DNA of 64,000 nt from Notamacropus eugenii (lineage: Eukaryota; Chordata; Mammalia; Diprotodontia; Macropodidae), in contig NC_092878.1 of assembly GCF_028372415.1 (NCBI RefSeq), positions 24,061,403-24,125,402 of the forward strand, written 5' to 3'. Every line of letters starts with the position of its first letter. Position 1 is the stretch's first letter. Below are positions 56,022-64,000 of the stretch, piece after piece. Under the pieces are notes generated by a model. It had not been told where the DNA came from and searched no databases. It saw only the letters and a program-made list of their open reading frames with translations. The translations under genes and the position numbers were made by a program.

Positions 56022-56090
56022 ACATCTAGGTGGTGCAGTGGATAGAGTGCCAGGCCTGGAGTCAGCAAGACTTATCTGAGTTCAAAGCTC
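56022..56090 (+). mobile_element. CORE-SINE head only, 3' truncated
   Basis: 'tctaggtggtgcagtggata' and 'gcctggagtcagcaagactt' are a tRNA-like SINE head that stops before the CORE box. The type cannot be told. Confidence 0.75.
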
Positions 56091-56783
56091 TAAGGTATTA
56101 TATAAACATCACCACCATCATTATTAATATCTCTAGTCAAGCAACTTAAAAGGACTGAACTAAATATAAATATGTTATATTTTTTCATTTTAATCAAGAA
56201 TTCCTTCTCCCCCTCTTCTAGTTCTAATTTTCTCCTGGGATGGACCAGTACCAAAGGTCCTAAATCTCCCAAATCCTCATTCCCTACATCAACATTTTCA
56301 ATTATTTTCCATTTAGGATTCATGTCATGTTTTTAGAAGTGACTTCTATTCCAAAGTTCTATTGCGTGCTTATATTATATTTTTGTATATGAGTCTCTCT
56401 TAGCTCTGATTCCAATAAGCTACCGAATCCTATCGATTTTCCAGTATAATGCTTCTCAAATTTTCTTTTCTTTTAGTTTTTATTATCACCACTATAATTT
56501 AGTTTCTTGTCACTGAAAAAATCCTCCAAACTATTCTCCTTGCCTCCAAGATCTTGCCACTTCAACTTGTTATTGACCTCACAGGAGGATTCTTTCTTTT
56601 CATATTCCTAAAAACTCTCTGTTCACTATCCATCGTCTTGACAGTCTCAACAGTTGCCAGTTGGACCAGAAACCATACCCTGGATGTTTTAACTATTTTG
56701 TATCTGGAACTTCTTTCCTGGAGCAATCATGTTCTGATTGGTGATTGGCTCACCTCACTTTTGGGCAGACTCTGGTCACAATT
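56091..56783. other. Unassigned, perhaps L2 upstream part
   Basis: CT-rich and AT-rich sequence. It may belong to the L2 copy that resumes at 57053, but no protein match was readable. Confidence 0.35.
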
Positions 56784-57041
56784 TGCACAAGTAGGTGGCA
56801 CAGTGGATAGAGTGCTGGCCTGGAGTAAGGAAGATTCATCTTCTTGAGTTCAAATCTGTCCTCAGACAATTCCTAGGTATGTGACCCTAAGTAAGTCACA
56901 ACTTTTTTTGCCTCAGTTTTCTCTTCTGTAAAGTGAGGTGGAGAAAGAAATAGTAAACCACTCCAGAATCTTTGCCAATAAAACTCTGAAGGAAGTCATG
57001 AAGAGTCAAACACAACTGGAAAATGACTGAACCACAACAAA
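56784..57041 (+). mobile_element. Type A CORE-SINE with 11-bp target duplication
   Basis: 'gtaggtggcacagtggatag', 'atgtgaccctaagtaagtca' and 'gaagagtcaaacacaactgg' are in order. It is flanked by 'tggtcacaatt' at 56773-56783 and 57042-57052. Confidence 0.9.
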
Positions 57042-57052
57042 TGGTCACAATT

Positions 57053-57360
57053 GACTTCATTTCCTACCTCTCCCACCCAGTCATTGTTTTTCTCAATCTC
57101 AACGGAAGCTTTGCCACCTACCAATTTTATCCCAAAAGTCTTTCGCAACTCCTTTTAATTCCAGTGTCTTCCCTCTATTAATTACTTCCTTTTATCCTGT
57201 ATATAGTTTGCTTTGTATCCATTTATTTTCATGTTGTCTCCCCCATTAGACTGTGAGCTCCCTGAGGGAAAGAACTATCTTTTGCCTCTTTTTGTATCTC
57301 CAGCACATAGTATAGGACCTGGTACATAAGAAGTACTTAATAAATGTTTATTTATGAATT
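57053..57360 (+). mobile_element. L2 LINE 3' end
   Basis: 'ccccattagactgtgagctc', 'ctgagggaaagaactatctt' and 'gtacttaataaatgtttatt' are in order. Confidence 0.75.
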
Positions 57361-57489
57361 GAAATCATCATTAAATCAATCACTGTCATTGTTCCTAAAA
57401 GTAGATTTGCTCTTCTGCGGCTCCACTCACCATCCATATAATTTTCTTGATCAAAGTGACCCTCTGTGGCCCTCACTCCTCTTTTAGCG

Positions 57490-57606
57490 TTGTCCAAGTA
57501 CACTGGAACACAAGATCCTTCAGGACAGGGACTGTCTTTGCTTTCATATTTGTATTTGTTTTCCCAGGGCTTAGCACAGTGCTCACAGTGCTTGGTATGT
57601 GCTCGC
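57490..57606 (+). mobile_element. L2 LINE 3' end, tail replaced by microsatellite
   Basis: 'ccttcaggacagggactgtc', 'agggcttagcacagtgctca' and 'gtgcttggtatgtgctcgct' are in order. The usual 'aataaatg' end is missing and the TTCC array starts there. Confidence 0.7.
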
Positions 57607-57725
57607 TCTTCCTTCCTTCCTTCCTTCCTTCCTTCCTTCCTTCCTTCCTTCCTTCCTTCCTTCCTTCCTTCCTTCCTTCCTTCCCTCTTCCTTCCTTTCT
57701 TTTTTCCTTCCTTTTTTCTTTCCTT
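57607..57725. repeat. (TTCC)n microsatellite
   Basis: About 20 uninterrupted TTCC units are followed by decayed CCTT/TTTC units. Overlapping Pro-Ser-Phe-Leu frames are artefacts. Confidence 0.95.
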
Positions 57726-57734
57726 TATCCCTCA

Positions 57735-57775
57735 TGTTGAAAAATCTTCAGTGGCTCTTTCTAGGTATTATACTG
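57735..57775 (+). mobile_element. L2 LINE short fragment
   Basis: 'gaaaaatcttcagtggctct' is a common L2 segment. Confidence 0.5.
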
Positions 57776-58429
57776 TTTTGGTAATTGGAGGCAGAGTTGG
57801 GCATAGGTCCTAGCATTTGCAGCATGGAGGGAAAGTTCCACCTCCTCCCATTATTTCTTGGTGAAATAAGAACAGCCCATATGAGAGGTACAGTTCATTG
57901 TATTGGTGTTTTTGCCAGAACATTTAGCAGTGTCATGGCATAGGAAGACAGCAGTTGTATGGGTGGTTTGATGTATTCAGAGACCAGGACGGGTGGCAAG
58001 AGAGTGTGGTGGTGATAGAAGCTTTTTTGAGAGCCAATGGAAATTGTATTGAGAATAAGAAAAAGTGATTTTGTAGAAGAGATTGTTAGAGGCTAGGAGA
58101 TAAAGGGCAGTGAAAACCATGAGGTCCGACTGTTCATTTCCTTCCAATGTTTTATCACTATGGTGTGCTTGGGGTGTTCATGTGTACCTATGTTGGTCAG
58201 CAGGTTCATACTTTGTATTACACAAGTACTTCCTGAGAATGTTTATCAGAACTAATGATGAAGCCTGTGAAGCCAAATCTAGGCTATAACTGCCTATCTG
58301 AATTTATTAGTTAAGCTTGCTTCTAGTTTCTTGTCCCTGGAGATGTGTTCTCAGAATCACTGGACAATGCAACGAGTTCCAAATTACCAATCATTCATTG
58401 AACAAACATTCATTAAAAATGCATTGTGT
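57776..58429. other. Unassigned, no gene seen
   Basis: Purine-rich text at 57960-58110 may be a decayed long repeat, not alignable by eye. Confidence 0.35.
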
Positions 58430-58548
58430 TCAGATTAATAACAGCACCTACAACCTTACAGGATTGTTGTGAAGATCAAATGAAATAGTACGTGTAAAGT
58501 ACTTTGTAAATTTTAAAACTTCTAAATGCAAACTATCATCATCATCAA
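58430..58548 (+). mobile_element. Type C CORE-SINE 3' half
   Basis: 'caggattgttgtgaagatca' and 'cgtgtaaagtactttgtaaa' are in order. Confidence 0.7.
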
Positions 58549-58549
58549 T

Positions 58550-58640
58550 CTTGTGCCTACAGAATAAAATCTAAATTTTTCACCTAGGTCTTACACAATC
58601 TGTTCACAAACTAATTTTTATCAGCACCAAGACCATTGAA
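58550..58640 (+). mobile_element. L2 LINE ORF2 fragment
   Basis: 'agaataaaatctaaattttt' and 'ggtcttacacaatctgttca' match the L2 ORF2 segment with a 'KPFHNLC'-like pattern. Confidence 0.55.
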
Positions 58641-59269
58641 ACTTAAAGCTTTAAGTATGGAGTGAGGAAGCAGAACCAAGAGAACAAGGAATCTGCTGGG
58701 CTTGGGGTCTGAACTAAATATGGTGAAGAACAAATATGGTGAAATATGGTGAAATAAACTAAATATGGTGAAGTCATGAGGGACCCAGAAACAATTATAA
58801 ATTTAAAGTCAGGGGAAGGTTGTCAATTTATCATAAGAGAACCAGAAATGAGGATTTTCACATTGTTCTTGTTCTGGACTGGTAGACTTAGCTCCTGAGG
58901 TAGAGTGGGTTTGAAGACTCAGGCAAAAGACTCAAGCAGGTAATGTCCATGAATTTCTGAGCTGTAGTTGGGAATCAGGCAATGAGCAAAGTCAGAAAAG
59001 TTGGCTTGGCAAGGTGCAAGGCAATATGTGGGTGACAGACATTTGATTAAGCCTTATATAGTAGATTAATAAGGTTCAGTGCAGAAATAGACAATCAGCA
59101 AGAGATAGGCCAGAGCCATAATGATTAATGAGCTTAAACTGTGGCAACCATAGCACCATGGATAGCTCCATGGAAACACCATTCTGATAGCAGCTACTAC
59201 GATTCTATCTCTGTCTACATGTTCAAGAAATCCTGGTGTTCTGATCCCTTAGGTAGAGTGATTTGCCTG
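58641..59269. other. Unassigned, with a cryptic 'aaatatggtg' tandem repeat
   Basis: Four imperfect copies of 'aaatatggtgaa' occur at 58715-58772 with variable spacers. The rest is not recognised. Confidence 0.5.
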
Positions 59270-59281
59270 GATAGTCAAGTC

Positions 59282-60406
59282 GTTTTTTTCCCCTAGATAT
59301 CTGGTTTACCCCATGCACAAGTCAGTATATGGGGTCAAAGAATGTTTTTTGAGCATAAAGTTACCTTAGCCTTGAGGAAAAAGAAACACCCCCAGGAAAA
59401 AGGAGTAATATAGATTAAATATTCACTCACATTCTGTCACACATCTTTTGGGGGAAATTGGAAGGAGATTCACTCAATTATTCCATATAACCAACAGTAA
59501 AAAATCTAAAGACACTCAGACCAGATGACCATAGGAGAACCCCCATACCCATCTCACCATTCTAATGGCTCCATTGGGAGTCAATCGCTGGAGTGGTCAT
59601 CAGAAATCAAGACAGGGTGGCCTTGTATTGCCTGAAACTTCATCCGTGGCCCCATTTCCCCTTTTCAAAGCCACAAGGGGATTGTAAGGGGAGGAGATAG
59701 AAAAAGGATCTAGGAGCTGGAAGTCCCTTCCTCTCCACTCTGACGAAGATGTTTCTTGGCATTGATATCATTCATGGCTTCCTCAGTGGAGCATGTGTCC
59801 CTCTTATTGGTTACTGGAGCACTGTCATAGGTCTTGTTGACCTGTAGCATGTGGACAGTATCCTTGGCTGCCCCTTTCCCAATGAGGTGACTGTATTTGC
59901 CCTTGTAGTCAATCACAGGGTTCACAACAGCAGGGCCTTGCTGGGCAGCTTCTTCCCCTTCCACCAGGCTAACTCTTTCTGTCTCTGTTTCTCCTCTTCC
60001 TCCTGTGGATCCCACTCCTCCCCATGGTTGTATGAGTCAAGCTCTTCATCAGAGTGTGCAAACTCCTTTTTGAAGATCATGACATATTGGAATTCATCAT
60101 CCTTCCTAAAGGAGAATGATATTAGGCTAGTCAACTCCACAACATCATGTAATATACTCTTCTCAATCTTGTTCATTGGCTGGAACTTTCTCTTGGTCTG
60201 ACCACTGTCCTGGATGAAATCTGGCACCTCTTTCTCCATCTACTTTCAAAATTCCACTTTCTGATGCTTCTCCTATTCCTGGAATTTCTTCAGGCAAGCA
60301 GTCTGTTCTTGGGCCTTACAGTGGGTCTCCTGGTCACCGCCACTGGGCAGCTTCCCCATCGAGCTTGGAATAGAGTCCAGTAGGTCCGCCATCTTGGAAG
60401 AGACTA
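59282..60406 (-). pseudogene. SPAG7: Processed pseudogene of SPAG7 (sperm-associated antigen 7)
   Basis: The minus strand carries an intronless SPAG7 cDNA copy. The start codon is at 60392 and the stop codon ends at 59710, giving 683 nt against 684 for a 227-residue protein (human SPAG7 recalled from memory). Readable stretches include [50 protein letters not shown] and [10 protein letters not shown]. The R3H nucleic-acid-binding domain lies around residues 46-110. Its motif arginine is Lys (EKSILH against ERSILH). Stops lie at codons 40, 49 and 51, and a net one-base loss shifts the frame near residue 140. About 14 nt of 5' UTR and 420 nt of 3' UTR are present, followed by a short A-run (TTTTTTT on plus at 59283-59289). 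The 12-bp duplication 'gatagtcaagtc' lies at 59270-59281 and 60407-60418. It is a dead L1-type retrocopy. Confidence 0.93.
60384..60397 (-). promoter_or_regulatory. TISU-like start context kept in the SPAG7 retrocopy
   Basis: The minus strand reads CCAAGATGGCGGAC across the start codon, which fits the TISU element (SAASATGGCGGC) that directs initiation on very short 5' UTRs and also binds YY1. The retrocopied 5' UTR is only about 14 nt, which agrees. It is not functional here; it records the parent gene's start site. Confidence 0.6.
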
Positions 60407-60418
60407 GATAGTCAAGTC

Positions 60419-60649
60419 TTTTCTGTGTGCATCTTGAAGTTCGGAATTTTCTTTACTCATTCAGAAGCCTGGGCTAGATAACTAAATCAGAGGGTTGAGT
60501 CCAATTATTGAGCATATCTATATCTGTACCTGTTTGTATTATTCTAATTGTTGGGGAATTTTTGGATTTTGTTTAACTGATGCTCTGGTTCACTTGATCC
60601 TAGAATCACACCAGTGTTATTTATTTTTAAGATGCTAGGATAATAGTAT
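60419..60649. other. Unassigned pseudogene 5' flank
   Basis: Host sequence before the insertion. No feature is recognised. Confidence 0.4.
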
Positions 60650-60835
60650 GTCCATTGATTTAAAGCTGGAAGAGACCTTAGAAGTCACTTATGCCAATAC
60701 TTTCATTTTATAGATGGAAAAAGAGAGACTCAGAGGTTAAATGACTTGCCTATGGTCAAATAAATAGAGCCAGGTCTTGAGCTCAAGGTCTCTGACCTCA
60801 CATCCAACATTCTTTCCACTTAACCATGGTGCCTT
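60650..60835 (-). mobile_element. MIR-type SINE
   Basis: 'ccattgatttaaagctggaa', 'tatagatggaaaaagagaga' and 'atgacttgcctatggtcaaa' are in order. Confidence 0.75.
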
Positions 60836-60984
60836 ATAACTCAATGCTTACTGTACTTCTGTCTACTTCCTTCTGTCACTGTCTAAGTAACCTGTATTGA
60901 AGAGGAGCTTGGTGCCACTTCTATTCAGGTCAGCTCAGTTCAGTTCAGTGTGGATAATCTAGTTTAAGCTTAATTCAATTCAAT

Positions 60985-61118
60985 CCATTGATTTAAATTC
61001 AACAAACATGCACTAAGAATCTACAATGTATAAGTTACTCTACTTGGCACTGAACTCAACAAGAAAATAACATTCCCAACTTCTAAGGAATTTACAGTTT
61101 AGTATGGGAAAAAGCAAT
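60985..61118 (+). repeat. Long repeat, 5' fragment
   Basis: 'caacaaacatgcactaagaa' and 'cttctaaggaatttacagtt' fit the family start. Confidence 0.55.
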
Positions 61119-61235
61119 GAGAACTGGTATTTATACAGTGCACAAAAATTTGCTGAGTGTTTTGCACATATCACTTATTTGGTCCTCACACTGGTCCTGT
61201 GATATAGGTCTAAAAGGTATTAGTAGCTTCATTTT
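61119..61235 (-). mobile_element. MIR-type SINE tail, cut by the second HAL1 element
   Basis: 'gaactggtatttatacagtg', 'tttgctgagtgttttgcaca' and 'cctgtgatataggtctaaaa' are the 'tttacaaagtacctt' variant, ending where the HAL1 A-rich tail begins. Its other half should lie beyond the window. Confidence 0.65.
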
Positions 61236-62050
61236 TTGCTTATTTATTTATTTTTAGTTTTCAACTTTCATTTCCACAAAATTTTGAGTTTCAAGTTATC
61301 TCCCTGTCTCCCCCCTCCCCCACTCCCCAAACACCGTGCATTCTGATTACCCTATCCCCCAATCTTCCCTCCTTTGTATCACATCCCTCCCTTCCCTTAT
61401 CCCCATCTTCTCTCTTTTCTTGTAGGGCAAGATAAATTTCTCTACCCCATTACTTGTATTTCTTGTGCCCCAGTTGCATGGAAAAACAATTCTCAACATT
61501 CATTCCTAAAACTTTGAGTTCCAATTTTTCTCCCTTTCTCCCTTCCCACCTATCCCCACTGAGAATGCAAGCAATTCAATATAGGCTATATATGTGTAGC
61601 TTTGTAAAAGACTTCCATAATAGTCATGTTGTGTAAGACTAACTATATTTCCCTCCATCCTGTACTGCCCCCCATTTATTCTATTCTCTTTTGACCTTGT
61701 CCCTCCTCGAGTGTTCACTTCTAATTATTCCTTTCTTCTATTTGCCCTCCCTTCTATCATCACCCTACCTGACTTCTCCCCTTGTCTCCTACTTTCTTGT
61801 AGTGTAAGACAAATTTTCGTACCAAATTAAATGTACATATTATTCCCTTCTTAAGCCAAATGTGATGAGAGTAAGCTTCATTTTTTCCCTCTCACCTTCC
61901 CCCTTTTCCCCTCCATTGAAAAAACTTTTTCTTTCCTCTTTTATGAGAGATAGTTTGCCCCATTCCCTTTCTCCCATTCTCCTCCCAATATAGTCCTCTC
62001 TCACCCCTTAATTTTTTTTTATATATTCCTTCTTGTTCAACTTACTCCAT

Positions 62051-62053
<3 letters not shown>

Positions 62054-62126
<73 letters not shown>

Positions 62127-62133
62127 TGTGTGT
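62054..62133. repeat. (TC)n(TG)n compound microsatellite in the HAL1 3' UTR
   Basis: About 27 CT/TC units are followed by about 12 TG units, replacing the short TG run of the first copy at 25230-25243. Confidence 0.95.
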
Positions 62134-62259
62134 AATCCCTCCAACTACCCAAATACTGAGAAAAGTTTCAAGAGTTACAAATATGATCTTTCCATGCAGG
62201 AATGTAAACAGTTCAACTTTAGTAAGTCCCTTAGGATTTCTCTTTCCTGTTTACCTTTT

Positions 62260-63367
62260 CATGCTTCTCTTGACTCTTGTGTTTGAAAGTCAAATTTCTA
62301 TTCAGCTCTGGTCTTTTCATCAAGAATGCTTGAAAGTCTTCTATTTCATTGAAAGACCATTTTTTTCCCCTGAAGTATTATACTCAGTTTTTCTGGGTAG
62401 GTGATCCTTGGTTTTAGTCCTGGTTCCTTTGACTTCTGGAATATCATATTCCAAGACCTTCAATCCCTTAATGTAGAAGCTACTAGATCTTGTGTTATCC
62501 TGATTGTATTTCCACAATTCTCAAATTGTTTCTTTCTAGCTGCTTGCAATATTTTCTTCTTGACCTGGCAACTCTGGAATTTGGCTACAATATTCCTAGG
62601 AGTTTTTCTTTTCAAAATGCTTTCAGGATGTGATCAGTGGATTCTTTCAATGTTTATTTTACCCTCTGGTTCTAGAATGTCAATGCAGTTTTCCTTGATA
62701 AATTCATGACAGATGATATATAGGCTCTTTTTTTGATCATGACTTTCACATAGTCCCATAATTTTAATATTATCTCTCCTGGATCTATTTTCCAGGTCAG
62801 TTGCTTTTCCAATGAGATATTTTACATTGTTTTCTATTTTTTCATCCTTTTGGTTTCATTTTGTAATTTCTTGGTTTCTCATAAAGCCATTAGCTTACAT
62901 CTGCTCCACTCTAATTTTTAAAAACTGTTTTCTTCAGTGAGCTTTTGAACCACTTTTCCATTTGGCTAATTCTGCTTTATAAAGCATTCTTCTCCTCATT
63001 GGATTTTTGGACCTCTTTTGTTATTTGAGTCAGTCTATTTTAAAGGGTATTATTTTCTTTAGCATTTTTTGAGTCTCCTTTAGCAAGGTGTTGACTCGTT
63101 TTTCATGATTTTCTTTCATCACTCTCATTTCTCTTCCTGACTTTTCCTCCACCACTCTTACCTGATTTTCAAAATCTTTTTTGAGCTCTTCCATGACCGG
63201 AGACCATTGCATAGTTATTTTGGAGGTACTGGATGCAGAAGCTTTGATTTTTAGGTTTTCCTCTGATGATATGCATTGTTCTTCCTCATCTGAAAGGATA
63301 GAAGAAAATACCTGTTCACCAAGAAAGTAGTCTTCTATAGTCTTATTTTTTCCCCTTTCTTTGGCAT
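62260..63367 (-). pseudogene. L1-type ORF1 of the second HAL1 element, decayed
   Basis: The start codon lies at 63365-63367 and REA-stop at 62260. NKTIEDYFLGEQ is followed by a coiled coil, part of which is open at 63212-63030 (MKENHEKRVNTLLKETQK) and is absent from the first copy. The RRM and CTD regions follow as in the first copy, in broken frames. At about 370 codons it approximates the intact ORF1 length better than the first copy. Confidence 0.82.
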
Positions 63368-64000
63368 TTCCCCAGCCAGTTACTTGACTTTTGAGTCCTT
63401 TGTCAAGAGGAGGATATATTCTAGGACCTGTAAGTTTTCACTTCCTCCAAGGTGGCAGAATCAACTGACTTGCATTCTGGTCTGGGAGGAACCAAAAACT
63501 TATCTGCCCAAGGTCTGTGAATAGAATTCCCTCTCCAGAGCCTTCACCAGCTCTACCACGCCAGTTCTCATCCTCACCCTAGGGCTGCCACTCAGGACTG
63601 AGACCCTGTTTAGCCACTTAATTCCCCCAGGGGCTTTAGGCAAAGGGCTCCAAAAATGGACGCTGTAGCTGCAGTGTCTGATGCAGGCACGTCCAGAATG
63701 GGTTCCCTTCTCCTTCAGGTGAAAAAGCTTTCTCACTGACCTTTGAAGCTGTCTTTGGTGAGTGTGGCTTGAGCAATCTGGGAACCACAGCTGCTGCTGT
63801 GGATTCAGCCCCCTGAGGCCTGCTCTGGTTCTGTCCCTGCCGAGCCATGTGGCCGGGCTGTGCTCCACTCTGAGCCTGGTGCAATAGACCTTTCCTGTCA
63901 GCCTTCCAGGCTGATTTGGGCTGGAAATCTGTTTCACTTTATCACTTTGTGGCTTCTGCTGCTCTAGAATTTGTTTAGAGTCATTTTTTACGGGTATTTC

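Larger units (their letters stand above)
61236..64000 (-). mobile_element. Second HAL1-type element, 5' end beyond the window
   Basis: The sequence matches the element at 24375-26976 along its whole length in the same order: A-rich tail at 61236-61260, purine-rich 3' UTR, ORF1 and a GC-rich 5' UTR. By alignment with the first copy about 65-75 bp of 5' end is missing past 64000. It has no ORF2. The shared plan of two independent copies shows that loss of ORF2 is a family trait and not a one-off deletion. Confidence 0.85.

Noticed and set aside
57447-57813. Overlapping Pro-Ser-Phe-Leu frames
   Set aside because: They are made by the TTCC microsatellite and an L2 end.
59851-60201. 116-codon plus-strand frame
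   Set aside because: It is antisense to the SPAG7 pseudogene, which explains the sequence fully.
62033-62404. 123-codon Leu-Ser-rich frame
   Set aside because: It lies across the (TC)n(TG)n array inside the HAL1 3' UTR, antisense to the element.
1-64000. tRNA genes suggested by A/B-box-like text in many repeats
   Set aside because: All such text lies in SINE heads followed by CORE boxes and tails; none folds as an isolated tRNA.
1-64000. CRISPR arrays, operons or bacterial-type systems
   Set aside because: The sequence is vertebrate repeat-rich DNA; no regularly spaced identical repeats with unique spacers were seen.

Overview
The window looks like marsupial (metatherian) nuclear DNA. The evidence is the repeat content. 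There are many tRNA-headed CORE-SINEs whose 3' tails resemble the end of RTE/BovB LINEs (Mar1-like), marsupial L1 3' ends, two L1-derived elements that carry ORF1 but no ORF2 (HAL1 type), palindromic hAT-like MITEs, and old MIR, L2, CR1/L3 and RTE remnants. I cannot fix the genus. Family names are given from memory and should be confirmed with a repeat library. No functional protein-coding exon, rRNA or tRNA gene was recognised, so this is gene-free intergenic or deep intronic sequence. The one recognisable host-gene copy is a dead processed pseudogene of SPAG7 on the minus strand at 59282-60406.

Three SINE types with related heads recur and are named here once. Type A ends in a BovB-like tail (about '...gaagagtcagacatgactg'). 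Type B ends in a different tail (about '...gtcttcttcggcaacgaagg'). Type C ends in a tail like '...taggcatttaataaatgct'. 'MIR-type' means older CORE-SINEs. 'Long repeat' means a widely copied non-coding repeat of over 1 kb that begins around 'tgtgctaagcactg' and later reads 'ttatatttaatcttggaggtgttagggagcca'; I cannot name its family.

Layout. 1-10 kb holds L1 3' ends, type B SINEs (one nested in a MIR with a 12-bp target duplication), a purine tract and L2. 10-20 kb holds type A SINEs, MIR copies, L2, hAT MITEs, an RTE fragment and a 390-bp tetranucleotide array. 20-24 kb holds L1 pieces and two candidate solo LTR fossils. 24.375-26.976 kb is a full-length HAL1-type element with a perfect 13-bp target duplication, inserted in a type C SINE. 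27-37 kb holds MITEs, a pentanucleotide array inside a hAT element, an L1 3' end and SINEs nested in a long repeat. 38-41 kb carries CR1/L3 fragments, one still showing the KFADD reverse transcriptase motif. 43-51 kb holds type C SINEs and an L1 split by two later insertions. 51-59 kb is mostly unassigned sequence with scattered MIR, SINE and L2 copies, a MITE nested in a MIR, and a TTCC array. 59.3-60.4 kb is the SPAG7 pseudogene. 61.2 kb to the end is a second HAL1-type element cut by the window edge.

Nothing here acts as a pathway or operon. The content is a stratified record of transposition: MIR, L2 and CR1 are oldest; the hAT, RTE and long repeats follow; then L1, type A/B/C SINEs and HAL1; with the SPAG7 retrocopy presumably made by L1 machinery.
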